64,000 bases of DNA from CALMEC01 sp963765105 (GTDB lineage: Bacteria; Actinomycetota; Thermoleophilia; Miltoncostaeales; Miltoncostaeaceae), in assembly GCA_963765105.1 (NCBI GenBank), contig CAVXUW010000002.1, positions 434,001 to 498,000 on the forward strand, given 5' to 3'. The translations under genes were made by a program, and so were the position numbers. Below the pieces are notes generated by a model. It had not been told where the DNA came from, ran no database searches, and saw only the letters and a program-made list of their open reading frames with translations. Numbering within the stretch: the first letter of the stretch is position 1; every line of letters begins with the position of its first letter. Positions 44,695 to 53,010 of this stretch are shown piece after piece.

Positions 44695-45297
44695 ATGGGC
44701 GACCTGACCGATCGGCAGAGCGACATCCTGAAATTCATCCAGAAGCATTGCGCGGCAAATGGGTATCCCCCAACCGTCCGCGAGATTGGCCTGGCTGTCG
44801 GGCTCGCGTCACCGTCGACCGTTCATGCGCACCTCGCGAAGCTCGAGTCGGAGGGGCACATCCGCCGTGACCCGACCAAGCCGCGGGCCATGCTTCTGCC
44901 CGATCGCCGTCCCGAGCGCAAGCCCGTTCGCAACCCGCCACGCGGGCTTCCCATCCTCGGTTCGGTCGCCGCCGGTGTGCCGACGCTCGCCGAAGAGCAT
45001 GTCGAGGACTACGTCGAGAGCCCCTTCGAAGGCGACTTCGTTCTGCGCGTCAAGGGCGAGTCGATGATCAATGCCGGCATTCTCGACGGCGACCTCGTCG
45101 TCGTTAAGCAACAGCAGACCGCCAAGAACGGCGAGATCGTCGTTGCGCTCGTCGGTGACGATGAGGCGACAGTCAAGCGTTTCTTCAAAGAGGACGGCCA
45201 TGTTCGTCTGCACGCGGAGAACGATGCCTTCGCGCCGATCATCTCGACCGACGTTCAGGTACTTGGCACGGTGGTCGCGGTGTTGCGCAAACTCTAG
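44695..45297 (+). CDS. lexA: LexA repressor
   Basis: 200 aa. N-terminal winged helix (LTDRQSDILKFIQKHCAANGYPPTVREIG, SPSTVHAHLAKLESEGHIRR). Self-cleavage site Ala-Gly in GSVAAGVPTL. The catalytic dyad is Ser in VKGESMINAGI and Lys in EATVKRFFKE. It represses SOS genes and cleaves itself when RecA filaments form after DNA damage. GGGAG lies before the ATG and a LexA box lies upstream. Confidence 0.97.
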   Translation: MGDLTDRQSDILKFIQKHCAANGYPPTVREIGLAVGLASPSTVHAHLAKLESEGHIRRDPTKPRAMLLPDRRPERKPVRNPPRGLPILGSVAAGVPTLAEEHVEDYVESPFEGDFVLRVKGESMINAGILDGDLVVVKQQQTAKNGEIVVALVGDDEATVKRFFKEDGHVRLHAENDAFAPIISTDVQVLGTVVAVLRKL

Positions 45298-45307
45298 GAG
45301 GCCCGTC

Positions 45308-45529
45308 GTGTCGCTCAACGTCACCACCGCCCCGACGCTCTTCGTCATCGATGGCGGCGGGCCGGGCACGCTCGACGACGTTGTTCTGGGCGTCTTGGCG
45401 CAGCCTGAGCTGTCTCCCTGCCCGGTCTGTGAGGGGCCACTCGATGTCGTCGCCGGTGGTGTGGTGTGCCGCGATTGCGGAAGCGAGCTGCTTCTGGGCA
45501 GCGAACCGCCGTTTGCCCAGGCTGCCTAG
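45308..45529 (+). CDS. Small zinc-ribbon protein
   Basis: 73 aa from GTG 45308 with AGGAGG eight bases upstream, ten bases after lexA, so it is probably in the lexA transcript. The C-terminal half holds a zinc ribbon: CPVCEGPLDVVAGGVVCRDCG. Function unknown; a link to the SOS response is suggested only by position. Confidence 0.7.
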   Translation: MSLNVTTAPTLFVIDGGGPGTLDDVVLGVLAQPELSPCPVCEGPLDVVAGGVVCRDCGSELLLGSEPPFAQAA

Positions 45530-45550
45530 TGCTCCGCCCGCGCTAGAATC

Positions 45551-45894
45551 GGTGGGCAGGCTGGGCAGCCGCGGGTCGCGCAAGTGGCTCGAGGAAAGTC
45601 CGGACACCACAGAGCAAGGGTGCTGGCTAACGGCCAGCGAGGGGAACCTCAGGGAAAGTGCCACAGAAACGAAACAGCCATTGGGTAACCGGTGGTAACG
45701 GTGAAAAGGTGCGGTAAGAGCGCACCAGCGGTCTGGTGACAGGCCGGCTGGGTAAACCCCACCCGGTGCAAGGCCAAGCAGGGGCGCTACGGGTTGCTCG
45801 CCCAGTCCCAGGTCGGCCGCATCGAGGCGCCTGGTAACAGGCGTCCCAGAGAGATGGTTGCCCACGACAGAATCCGGCTTATAGGCCTGCTACG
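45551..45894 (+). ncRNA. rnpB: RNase P RNA (bacterial class A)
   Basis: Universally conserved blocks are present in order: GAGGAAAGTCCGGACACC (P4 5' strand region), ACAGAAACGAAACAG, GGTAAGAGCGCACCAG, GGTGACAGG, GGGTAAACCCC, GCAAGGCCAAGCAGGGG, CCTGGTAACAGGCG and AGATGGTTGCCCACGACAG with ATCCGGCTTATAGGCCT at the end. GCAGGC near the 5' end pairs with GCCTGC at the 3' end (P1). Ends are placed to within a few bases. A TAGAAT -10 (45544-45549) precedes it and a strong terminator follows. It processes tRNA 5' ends. Confidence 0.96.
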
Positions 45895-45895
45895 G

Positions 45896-45919
45896 AAAAG
45901 CCCCGGAAACGGGGCTTTT
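45896..45919 (+). terminator. Intrinsic terminator of rnpB
   Basis: AAAAGCCCC/GGGGCTTTT stem with loop GGAAAC, ending in a T-run: a classical Rho-independent terminator. Confidence 0.92.
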
Positions 45920-46035
45920 CTCATGGCGGCATGTGCACGGGCCCGGGAGGGCTTGTCGGCCTGAGGGGTCCGGGCGGATCGTTGGCGTTGTCGCCCGCCC
46001 CAACTCTCCCGTGCGGGGCCTCGCCAGTGCGGCGA

Positions 46036-46659
46036 CTACGGACGCTCTGGGGCGGTCGCGTTTGGCAGCGGGACGTGTGCCCGCACGACGCGCCAGGAGT
46101 CCCACGTGATCTTGAGGATCACGAGTGTGATGATGACGCCGACGATAGGGTCGGCGACGTCAAGACCCAGGCCGACGAGGACGGCGCTTGCGACGACGCC
46201 CAACGAGACGAACCCGTCGACACGCGCGTGGTTGCCGTCGGCGATCAGCGCGGGGCTATCGAGTCGTCGCCCGCCGCGAAGGCGTATGCGGGCGGCGACC
46301 TCGTTGCCGACGAAGCCGATGACTCCAGCTCCCGCAAGCGCCCACAGATGCGTCACCTCCTGAGGATCGATGAACCGGCGAATCGTCTCGTAGAGGGCAA
46401 CGCACGCCGAGACGAAGATGACGAACACGACGAAGAGCCCGGCCCACCGCTCGCCACGGGCGCTTCGAAGGAAGAAGGCGATGGCGAGGGGGATGGCGGT
46501 GAGCGCATCTCCGAAGTTGTGAATCAGGTCGGCAAGGAGGGCGACGGAACCCGACGTGACGAATATGAGCGTTTGAATGAGCGCCGTTGCCCCCAACACT
46601 GCGAGGCTGAGGGCCACGGTGCGAACTCCATCGCGGGACCTGAGGGTCGATCGGTCCAT
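46036..46659 (-). CDS. Cation diffusion facilitator transporter, N-terminal frameshift
   Basis: 207 aa as an uninterrupted frame. CDF family: GSVALLADLIHNFGDALTAIPL carries the HxxxD metal site of helix 2 and LIADGNHARVDGFVSLGVVAS that of helix 5 (here HxxxD). About six helices expected. Upstream, in another frame, a His-rich stretch (RHEHQSHPHDHGHGHPHVSW, up to ~46737) is the usual metal-binding N-terminus; one base appears to be missing near 46645-46652, where TDR should continue as STLRSRDG. It exports Zn2+ or similar cations. Confidence 0.85.
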   Translation of the reverse strand: MDRSTLRSRDGVRTVALSLAVLGATALIQTLIFVTSGSVALLADLIHNFGDALTAIPLAIAFFLRSARGERWAGLFVVFVIFVSACVALYETIRRFIDPQEVTHLWALAGAGVIGFVGNEVAARIRLRGGRRLDSPALIADGNHARVDGFVSLGVVASAVLVGLGLDVADPIVGVIITLVILKITWDSWRVVRAHVPLPNATAPERP

Positions 46660-46782
46660 GAGACGTGAGGGTGCCCGTGCCCGTGGTCATGAGGATGGCT
46701 CTGGTGCTCGTGGCGATATCGTGAGGGATGATCGTGCGGGCTCAGGGACTCAACGCTACGCCCCCCGGAAGGTCCTGGTCGG

Positions 46783-47019
46783 CTATGGGCGGGCGACGAG
46801 GGCGGCAATGGTCAATCCGCCGAGCCAAAGGGCCATCGCAACGATTCCGAGGACAACGCCCGCGGTGCCGGTACCGGCCCGTCCGCCCTCTTCGCCACGT
46901 GCGCGCCCGGTGATGATGGCGGCGGGTGCCAGTGGAACGAACAGGAGGCTCAGAATGCCCAGCGTCAGTGATGCAGCGCCGTAGCTGGTGCCGGTGAAGT
47001 GGCTTCCCATGGTCACCAT
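46783..47019 (-). CDS. DUF4190-type small membrane protein
   Basis: 78 aa (ATG 47019 or 47010). Two helices, SLTLGILSLLFVPLAPAAIITG and GTAGVVLGIVAMALWLGGLTI, joined by RARGEEGGRAG, as in DUF4190 proteins. Function unknown. Its start overlaps the end of the upstream gene, so the two are coupled. Confidence 0.75.
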   Translation of the reverse strand: MVTMGSHFTGTSYGAASLTLGILSLLFVPLAPAAIITGRARGEEGGRAGTGTAGVVLGIVAMALWLGGLTIAALVARP

Positions 47020-47450
47020 GACACGGCCACTGCGACCAGCAGGAGAAGGGTCGCGACGAGGAGCCAGCCTCGACCCGTGAACTCTGTTCGTGTGGCCAAG
47101 CCGAGGCCCTCCTCGGTGCGAATTCCGATGAGAATGAGGGCGATAAAGCCTGCACCGGCGGTGATGAGCCCGGCGAGAATGGTCCGCGGGAAGGGCTTGC
47201 GTGCGAGCAGGGCGGTGGCAACGCCGATCACAATGAGCAGAATGGCGAGCCCGCGCAGCGTCCCGTCGCTCTTGATGCGCTGTTCTCCGAGCAGCGTGTT
47301 GTCGGCAAAGACCCGAGACACGCCACGTTCGCCGAGCGTCAGGAGGAGCGCCCCGGCCAGGGCCGTCAGAACACCAGTGACGATCGACGCAGGTTGGGTT
47401 TTCGTCTCCGGAACCGCGGGCTCACTCGAAAGGACGGCTTCGCTAGACAT
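47013..47450 (-). CDS. Hypothetical membrane protein
   Basis: 145 aa from ATG 47450 (AAGGAGAGA upstream). A polar N-terminus is followed by four hydrophobic segments: IVTGVLTALAGALLLTLGERG, GLAILLIVIGVATALLA, TILAGLITAGAGFIALILIGI and GWLLVATLLLLVAVAVSW. No family recognised. It overlaps the DUF4190-type gene by seven bases. Confidence 0.7.
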   Translation of the reverse strand: MSSEAVLSSEPAVPETKTQPASIVTGVLTALAGALLLTLGERGVSRVFADNTLLGEQRIKSDGTLRGLAILLIVIGVATALLARKPFPRTILAGLITAGAGFIALILIGIRTEEGLGLATRTEFTGRGWLLVATLLLLVAVAVSW

Positions 47451-47588
47451 TCTCTCTCCTTGTTTCTGAGCGCAAATAGAACTTTCGCGAATAATCGCCG
47501 GGCACCCGGACGTCGCCAAGGAGAGTTGGCGAAATACTGGAGGCGCCCCCGCTGATGGCGAGAGCGCCTCCAATGAGACTCGGAGGGC

Positions 47589-48275
47589 TTAGAAGCCTTC
47601 TTGCGAGGCGATTCCGTAGCCGCGGGCGACGGCCGCTTGGGCGCCATCGACGACGGCGAGAAGACATGCCATCGCGTGATCATCGCTCACGGTGCCCTCG
47701 GTGATGGCCTCCTGAGCTTCTTGCATCACTGCCAGGGCGAGGCGGGTGAACTCGACGAGGACGCCTCCGCCACGTTCTCCCTGGAGTCCGCCGCGGTAGC
47801 CCGCCACCTCAGCACGTCCGGCGAACGCCGACGGGTTGCCTGACTCCAGCGCGCCGGTGACGACCCGCACGAAACGGGTGGCGGCTCGGCGGAGTTCGGT
47901 TTCACTCGGGATCTGAGTGATCGTGGGAACGGAGGGGTCGTATCCGGCGAGCACTCGGTCGATGATTGCGTCGCTGCGGGAGTTCAGTTCACGCGCGAGA
48001 TCGGGGCATGACGGAATCTCCGTTCGCGCCGATGTGAGCGAAAAACGCCGGGGAACGGGAGCCCCGTGTTCATCCAGCCAGTCGCGGAGCTCGTCCATGT
48101 CGAAGCGCCGATGTCCACCGACTGTTCGGTGACTCGGCAATCGACCTTGGTCGGCCCAACCCCTTACCGTTGCAACGCTTACTCCAATAATTGCAGCTGC
48201 TTCGCTTGCGGTTAGCGAGCGACGCCCAGGCTCAACCCGGCCCAGGCCCGACAGCCGTCCTTGCTCACGTGCCAT
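47589..48275 (-). CDS. MerR/excisionase-type DNA-binding protein
   Basis: 228 aa. N-terminal HTH_17/MerR-type helix-turn-helix: SLTASEAAAIIGVSVATVRGWADQGRLPSHRTVGGHRRFDMDEL. The C-terminal ~130 residues are a helical domain (DAIIDRVLAGYDPSVP, RFVRVVTGALESG, LALAVMQEAQEAITEG) with no recognised ligand site. Divergent from the atypical sensor kinase at 48378 (102 bases between starts), which it may regulate. Confidence 0.8.
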   Translation of the reverse strand: MAREQGRLSGLGRVEPGRRSLTASEAAAIIGVSVATVRGWADQGRLPSHRTVGGHRRFDMDELRDWLDEHGAPVPRRFSLTSARTEIPSCPDLARELNSRSDAIIDRVLAGYDPSVPTITQIPSETELRRAATRFVRVVTGALESGNPSAFAGRAEVAGYRGGLQGERGGGVLVEFTRLALAVMQEAQEAITEGTVSDDHAMACLLAVVDGAQAAVARGYGIASQEGF

Positions 48276-48377
48276 GTCGCACCATCCTCATGTCCATAGG
48301 GAGCCTACGAATCTTATGATGAAACCAACGGGAATTCGAGGGGAAGGAGTCAATTCGCTAAAGGCGAACCGGATTCC

Positions 48378-50060
48378 ATGAACAATCTTCGCCGAAGCCG
48401 GGCCGTTTCCTCACTTCTGATTCTCGGCGGGATCCTTGCAATGACCTTACTCGTCGGTGCGGTTAGCGTCGTGTTGGGTATTCGCCAAAACGTTGTAGAA
48501 GCTCGTGATGAGATCACCAAAAGCGTTGACGCGTTGGTTGATCTGCCCGAAAAAGGTGTGACGCCGCCGCAGCTTCAGGGATTTGTCGGAGGAATTTCCG
48601 ACTCGGCGCGCCTGCGCAGCCGGTCGGGAGTGGAGGTTGCGCGCACGGGTCCGGCGGCCGGTTTGTGGGATCGCGGGGGCGCAGGATGGTTGGCGGGCAT
48701 GGCCACGTTGGGGATGAATGTCGACGTCACAGAGGGGGCGGTGACGGTGAGCCGAACGTTCCCCAGCGGGCGTTCGGTCGATGTGCGGCGCGACATTGGG
48801 CGTTCTGCGACCGGTGCATCTGCCGAAACTGTGGTTCCTTTGGGCCTCTTGGGGTTGGTGCTTGCCGGGTTGTCGGGTGTTGGCGCGTATGTGCTTCGTC
48901 GCCGTCGCGATGGGCGCGTGGCGCAGATCACGACCGCGGCGGAGGCGGTGGCAAGTGGACGTCTTCTGCCCGCCGAGGCGTTGCCATCGCGTGGCGAGTT
49001 TGTTCGCACCAGTGAGGCGCTTCGCACCAGCGCGGAGCGATTGGCACAGTTGGGCGAAGTGGCCGAGCGTGAGTTGGGTGTGTTGACGGCGGCAATCGAA
49101 CCGATGCCGATCGGCGTTGCCGGGAAGACTCCCAGGGGGGGTCGTATTCGAAACGTCGCGTTGGAGCGGATGCTCGATGAGGCCTCGGGGCCCGACCGCG
49201 CCCAGCTGGAAGAGGCGATCACCGAGGGGCTCGTTGCCAGCGGCCCCGTGGGGAACCGCATCACCTTCAGCACCGGGCGCTCCCTGGACGTCGATGCGTG
49301 GAGCGTCCCCGGCGGACGGCTCGCGAGCATCACCGAGCGCACCGAGCAAGACCGTATTGCGGCGTTGCGACGCCAGTTGGAGGGCACAGCGGTGCGTCAG
49401 CTGCGGGCGCCGGTCGATGAGATCAAGGCGCGCGGAACAGAACTCTACAAACAGGTTCCCGCTCCGGCGGCCCCCACATTGCAGGCGCTTCTGGCCGCGA
49501 CGGATCGCTTGGACCGTGTCGTGCGAATGATGTTGCGTGGGACCTCCCACGATGGGTCACAGCGTCCGCCGCGGCGCGAGACGTTCGGTGTGGCCGGACT
49601 TCTCTGGGGGCTGACCCACGACTGGGATGCGGCGCTGCGCAAGCGCGCTGTGCGCGTGGAGCTCGATATCGCTCCGGACCTGCCCGACGTACGCACTGAC
49701 CCGGCATTGGTGGAGGAGATTCTGACCGAGTTGGTCGACAACGCCGCAAAGTTCACTCCTCGTGGCGGAACGATTCGGCTGGCCGCCCGTGTGGCGAGCG
49801 ATGTGGTGTCTCTCGAGGTGAGCGACACGGGCCCAGGAATTCGGGCCGAGGACGCTCCGCATGCCACCGAACGCTTCTTCCGTGGTGACAACAGCGAGTC
49901 CATCCCTGGGGCCGGTCTTGGCTTGGGGGTGGCAAGTGCGCTCGCCGATCGTATCGGTGGGCGGATCGTGATCGAACCAGGTGACGGCGGCCGCGTTCGT
50001 CTGGAACTTCCGGTGCTACTCGCCCGCGGCGCCTCGGCGGAACTGGTGGAAGCCGGCTAG
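48378..50060 (+). CDS. Histidine kinase-like protein lacking the phosphoacceptor His
   Basis: 560 aa. Helix 1 (LLILGGILAMTLLVGAVSVVLG), an outer region of ~110 residues, helix 2 (PLGLLGLVLAGLSGVGAYVL), a HAMP-like linker and a PAS-like region (~225-330). The HATPase domain is intact: N box ELVDNAAKF, DTGPGI and GAGLGLGVASA. The dimerisation helix reads GTAVRQLRAPVDEI where SHELRTPL is expected, so there is no phosphoacceptor histidine. No response regulator is adjacent. It may be a regulatory pseudokinase. Confidence 0.85.
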   Translation: MNNLRRSRAVSSLLILGGILAMTLLVGAVSVVLGIRQNVVEARDEITKSVDALVDLPEKGVTPPQLQGFVGGISDSARLRSRSGVEVARTGPAAGLWDRGGAGWLAGMATLGMNVDVTEGAVTVSRTFPSGRSVDVRRDIGRSATGASAETVVPLGLLGLVLAGLSGVGAYVLRRRRDGRVAQITTAAEAVASGRLLPAEALPSRGEFVRTSEALRTSAERLAQLGEVAERELGVLTAAIEPMPIGVAGKTPRGGRIRNVALERMLDEASGPDRAQLEEAITEGLVASGPVGNRITFSTGRSLDVDAWSVPGGRLASITERTEQDRIAALRRQLEGTAVRQLRAPVDEIKARGTELYKQVPAPAAPTLQALLAATDRLDRVVRMMLRGTSHDGSQRPPRRETFGVAGLLWGLTHDWDAALRKRAVRVELDIAPDLPDVRTDPALVEEILTELVDNAAKFTPRGGTIRLAARVASDVVSLEVSDTGPGIRAEDAPHATERFFRGDNSESIPGAGLGLGVASALADRIGGRIVIEPGDGGRVRLELPVLLARGASAELVEAG

Positions 50061-50248
50061 TCGACGCGCTCGTAGGCGAGGGCGGCGAGGATCACCGCAA
50101 CGACGGTGATCACGCCGACGGTGAGGGCGGTCCCCAAGCGGGCCCCCGCGGTGGAGGAAATGATCGTGGCAGCCGTCGCGGCAACAAGGGCGGCAGCCCA
50201 GACCACGAGGTCACGTCGGTTCGGTCCGGGAAGTTTCTGGGCCATCAA
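50057..50248 (-). CDS. Small two-helix membrane protein
   Basis: 63 aa: MMAQKLPGPNRRDL, then LVVWAAALVAATAATII and ALTVGVITVVAVILAALA. Ends EYERVD-like (AYERVD). It lies 13 bases after the GNAT gene on the same strand and ends over the kinase stop. Function unknown. Confidence 0.6.
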   Translation of the reverse strand: MMAQKLPGPNRRDLVVWAAALVAATAATIISSTAGARLGTALTVGVITVVAVILAALAYERVD

Positions 50249-50261
50249 TCCGAGACGATAG

Positions 50262-50888
50262 CTACTTTGCTGCGGCGTCCGGTCCCAGCAACTTCTCCAT
50301 GAGGCACGCCACCGGAGTGTCGAACAACAACTTCCCCCGAAGGGTGCGGCGGCGACGCACCACGCGAAAGCCCTGACGTTCGTAGAGGGTGATTGCCGGC
50401 GTGTTCCATGCTGCGGTCCAGAGGGTCACACGGGACTTGCCGGCGGCACGCGTGAGTGATTCGCATTCGGCGAGGAGGTCACAAGCGATTCCGCGCCGGC
50501 GCCAGTCGTCGCGCACCACGAGCTCTTCGATGTATGCCTCGTCGGCACCGAGCCGCGGGTGGGAGAACATGCCGAGCACGAACGACCCGCGGATGGCGCC
50601 CTGCCATCCGATCGCTTTGGCCAGTTGCCGCATCCCATCCGGTGGGATCTCTTGCGCCACGGCCAATCGTGCCGATCCCACGACCTCGCCATCGACGTCG
50701 GCCACGACGTACCGGATTGCGGGCCGGTGGACGTCGCGGCTGACGAGCGATGCCAAAGCGCTCGCGCCGCGCTCACCAAAGGCTGGAGTCACTTTTGCGG
50801 CAAGCCCGTTTGCCACCAGCGCACCGATCTCCTCGGCATCGGCACGGGTGGCCGCCCGGATCGCCCAGTTGCGGGAGGCGGCGCTCAT
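50262..50888 (-). CDS. GNAT-family N-acetyltransferase
   Basis: 208 aa with a GNAT fold: AIRAATRADAEEIGALVANGL at the N-terminus, acetyl-CoA-binding motif EELVVRDDWRRRGIACDLLAE and NTPAITLYERQGFRVVRR. It transfers an acetyl group from acetyl-CoA to an unknown amine. Confidence 0.9.
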   Translation of the reverse strand: MSAASRNWAIRAATRADAEEIGALVANGLAAKVTPAFGERGASALASLVSRDVHRPAIRYVVADVDGEVVGSARLAVAQEIPPDGMRQLAKAIGWQGAIRGSFVLGMFSHPRLGADEAYIEELVVRDDWRRRGIACDLLAECESLTRAAGKSRVTLWTAAWNTPAITLYERQGFRVVRRRRTLRGKLLFDTPVACLMEKLLGPDAAAK

Positions 50889-50968
50889 ATCGGCATCCTA
50901 GTCACAGCAACGTTTATCGCACTGATACCGTCCCGGCGAACGGTCAACAGGTGATGAGGAGAGCGGGC

Positions 50969-51310
50969 ATGGCGTGGGACGACGTTTCGCGGTGGCAGGC
51001 GGCCGATCTTGCGGCGGCGTTCAAGATGGGAGATCCGGTCCAGATGGTCGATGTCCGTGAGCTGACGTGGCGGGAGTCCGACACCAAGATCGCGGGTGCC
51101 GCACGGATCGATCCAATGGGGTTCGAAAGGGAAGTCGCCAACCTCCCCACCGGTAAGGAGCTGGTTTTCTATTGCGACCGCGATGGGGAGGCCACCAGCA
51201 TGAAGATCGCGCTGTGGTCGTTCGACAACGGCCGAAGCCGGGTTGGTGTGCTGGTGGGAGGCTGGCAGGGGTGGCAGGACGCCGGCTATCCCGTCACCCC
51301 GAAGGAGTAG
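50969..51310 (+). CDS. Rhodanese-like protein
   Basis: 113 aa from ATG 50969 (AGGAGAG six bases upstream; an in-frame ATG at 50954 is less likely). Rhodanese domain: MGDPVQMVDVRELTWRES, ELVFYCDRDGEATS (active-site Cys) and VGVLVGGWQGWQDAGYPV. It probably moves sulfane sulfur or acts in thiol metabolism. Confidence 0.88.
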   Translation: MAWDDVSRWQAADLAAAFKMGDPVQMVDVRELTWRESDTKIAGAARIDPMGFEREVANLPTGKELVFYCDRDGEATSMKIALWSFDNGRSRVGVLVGGWQGWQDAGYPVTPKE

Positions 51311-51634
51311 CTACTCTCCCTTTGGGGTGAGCCCGTAGCGCTCCTCAAGCCATTTCGGCAGGATTTCGGCGAGTGTCCGCATGACGAGCTCACGTTCGGC
51401 AATAGCTACGCGCGCGGCGATCTCAAGCGCCATGATGGCTTGTTCGTCACGAAGCCCCTGGACACCGCTGACGGTGTCTTGAGCTTCCTTCTTCGCGTAG
51501 ATCATCCCCCGGGCCGCTTGGGGCCAGTGCTCGCGTGCCCACTTGATCAGCCCCTCCTCAAGGTCGCTCGGGTGGTAGCCAAAGAGCGCTTCTTGAAGTT
51601 CGTTTGGGGTGGGGTCGGCCTCGCGCATGGTCAC
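51311..51634 (-). CDS. Conserved hypothetical helical protein
   Basis: 107 aa (ATG 51634 or 51628). Helical and charged throughout: NELQEALFGYHPSDLEEGLI, AREHWPQAARGMIYAKKEAQD and AIAERELVMRTLAEILPKWLEERYG. No membrane segment or recognised domain. Convergent with the rhodanese gene, with adjacent stops. Confidence 0.6.
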   Translation of the reverse strand: MTMREADPTPNELQEALFGYHPSDLEEGLIKWAREHWPQAARGMIYAKKEAQDTVSGVQGLRDEQAIMALEIAARVAIAERELVMRTLAEILPKWLEERYGLTPKGE

Positions 51635-51704
51635 CTTCTCATCGATTCTGGACGGCGAAGTCTAGTCGACGTGCGGTGTCGTCAGACCGAGTCCGCGAAC
51701 GCGT

Positions 51705-51710
51705 TAGACT
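51705..51710 (+). promoter_or_regulatory. -10 element of GYD-domain gene (leaderless)
   Basis: TAGACT seven bases before ATG 51718; no ribosome binding site. Confidence 0.45.
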
Positions 51711-51717
51711 GAACCCG

Positions 51718-52014
51718 ATGCCCACCTATCTGCTTTTGTCGACGCTCAGCCCCCAGGGCTTGCAAACGTTGCAGGCCACGCCCGAGCGGCTGTTTGAGGT
51801 CAATCGGGAGCTGGAGAACTTCGGTGTCACAGTCACTCAGCAGTGGGCGCTTTTGGGTCCATACGACATGCTGAGCATTGTGACCGCCCCGGATGCGCAG
51901 GCCATCGCGCGTGTCTCAGCCGATATGGCGGCGCGCGGCAGCGCTCATGTCGAGACGCTCACGGCCATCCCTGTCGATGAGTTCCTCGCGAGCCTCGTCG
52001 GCTCTGGCGACTGA
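51718..52014 (+). CDS. GYD domain protein
   Basis: 98 aa alpha/beta ferredoxin-like protein of the GYD family: TYLLLSTLSPQGLQTL, VTVTQQWALLGPYDMLSIVTAPDA (the G-x-Y-D signature is GPYD) and MAARGSAHVETLTAIPVDEF. Function unknown. Confidence 0.85.
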   Translation: MPTYLLLSTLSPQGLQTLQATPERLFEVNRELENFGVTVTQQWALLGPYDMLSIVTAPDAQAIARVSADMAARGSAHVETLTAIPVDEFLASLVGSGD

Positions 52015-52038
52015 CCCACGTTCAATTCGGTCACGACG

Positions 52039-52413
52039 ATGACGCGCAATATCTTCGATACGTTCGATGCGATAACCGAGTACTGGTCGCCGCAGGCCGT
52101 GGCCGAGGCGAACGGCCAGCTCGTCAAGGTCTGCAAGATCAACGGTGAGTTCGTTTGGCACAACCACGCCGACGAAGATGAGATCTTTCTGGTGCTCCGC
52201 GGGCAACTGACGATTCAGTATCGCGACCGGGACGACGTTGTCCTGGGCCCGGGCGATATCCACACCGTTCCACGTGGAGTCGAGCATTGCCCCGCCTGCA
52301 CAGAGGACGTGATGTGCCTTCTCGTCGAGCCCGGTGAGACCGCACACACCGGCGAGGTCGTCACTGAACGGACCAAATCGGTGGCCGACCAACGGGCGGG
52401 CCTTCCCACCTAA
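52039..52413 (+). CDS. Cupin-domain protein
   Basis: 124 aa single cupin. Metal ligands: FVWHNHADEDEIFLVLRG (H-x-H...E) and PRGVEHCPAC (H). Such small cupins are often dioxygenase- or isomerase-like or sugar-binding; the substrate is unknown. ATG 52039 lies 25 bases after the GYD gene, likely one transcript. Confidence 0.88.
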   Translation: MTRNIFDTFDAITEYWSPQAVAEANGQLVKVCKINGEFVWHNHADEDEIFLVLRGQLTIQYRDRDDVVLGPGDIHTVPRGVEHCPACTEDVMCLLVEPGETAHTGEVVTERTKSVADQRAGLPT

Positions 52414-52425
52414 AGTCGCGGCCCG

Positions 52426-52602
52426 CTAGACCATCCCGACGTGACGCCACTGCTCCGACCCGCAGAGCGGGCAGCTCGGGAGGACGAGAACGCCGTCGTT
52501 CTCTTTCGGTGACACGACGGGGAGGTCGCATCCGGCGCAGCGGAAACGGCCGATGACCTCATCACCAATTTCAAAAAGTTGACCGTTCGGAGCGGACGTC
52601 AC
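52426..52602 (-). CDS. 58-aa zinc-ribbon protein
   Basis: Short gene from GTG 52602, with AGGAGG 12 bases upstream. Protein begins TSAPNGQLFEIGDEVIG and carries two CxxC knuckles, FRCAGCDLPVV and SCPLCGSEQW, giving a rubredoxin-like zinc site. Convergent with the cupin gene, 12 bases apart. Function unknown. Confidence 0.65.
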   Translation of the reverse strand: MTSAPNGQLFEIGDEVIGRFRCAGCDLPVVSPKENDGVLVLPSCPLCGSEQWRHVGMV

Positions 52603-52675
52603 GGAACGCTGATACCTCCTCGGGAACCTGCCGCACCACTGTGCGGCCGGGCAAGCGGACTACTGGTCGTGTGAG

Positions 52676-52966
52676 CTAGGCGGCAACCAGGGCGACCACA
52701 AGGCACGCGACCGCCACCGCGGCAAACAATACGAATCCTGCGGTGAGCAGGGCCCGTTCACTCACGCGCGTGGCGCGGTGCACGACGTGCGGAATGGGGT
52801 CGGTGAGTCGACGGGGCGCCTCGCCACCGTCGTCAAGCCAACGTTCGCAGTAGGGACAGAACTGCGTCTCGTCGAGGAGGGGAATTCCGCAACGGTGGCA
52901 GGCGGGGGTTTCTGATCGGTAGTGATCCTGGCGATCTGGTTCGACCCGCACGTCCTGCTCCTTCAC
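52676..52966 (-). CDS. Zinc-ribbon membrane protein
   Basis: 96 aa. Zinc ribbon CHRCGIPLLDETQFCPYCERW near residue 25-45, then a single C-terminal membrane helix (ALLTAGFVLFAAVAVACLVVALV). Tail-anchored with the ribbon facing the cytoplasm. Function unknown. Confidence 0.7.
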   Translation of the reverse strand: MKEQDVRVEPDRQDHYRSETPACHRCGIPLLDETQFCPYCERWLDDGGEAPRRLTDPIPHVVHRATRVSERALLTAGFVLFAAVAVACLVVALVAA

Positions 52967-53010
52967 ACGTCACCGTCAGGATACACCCGCATCCGCCGGG
53001 CGCAACCACA

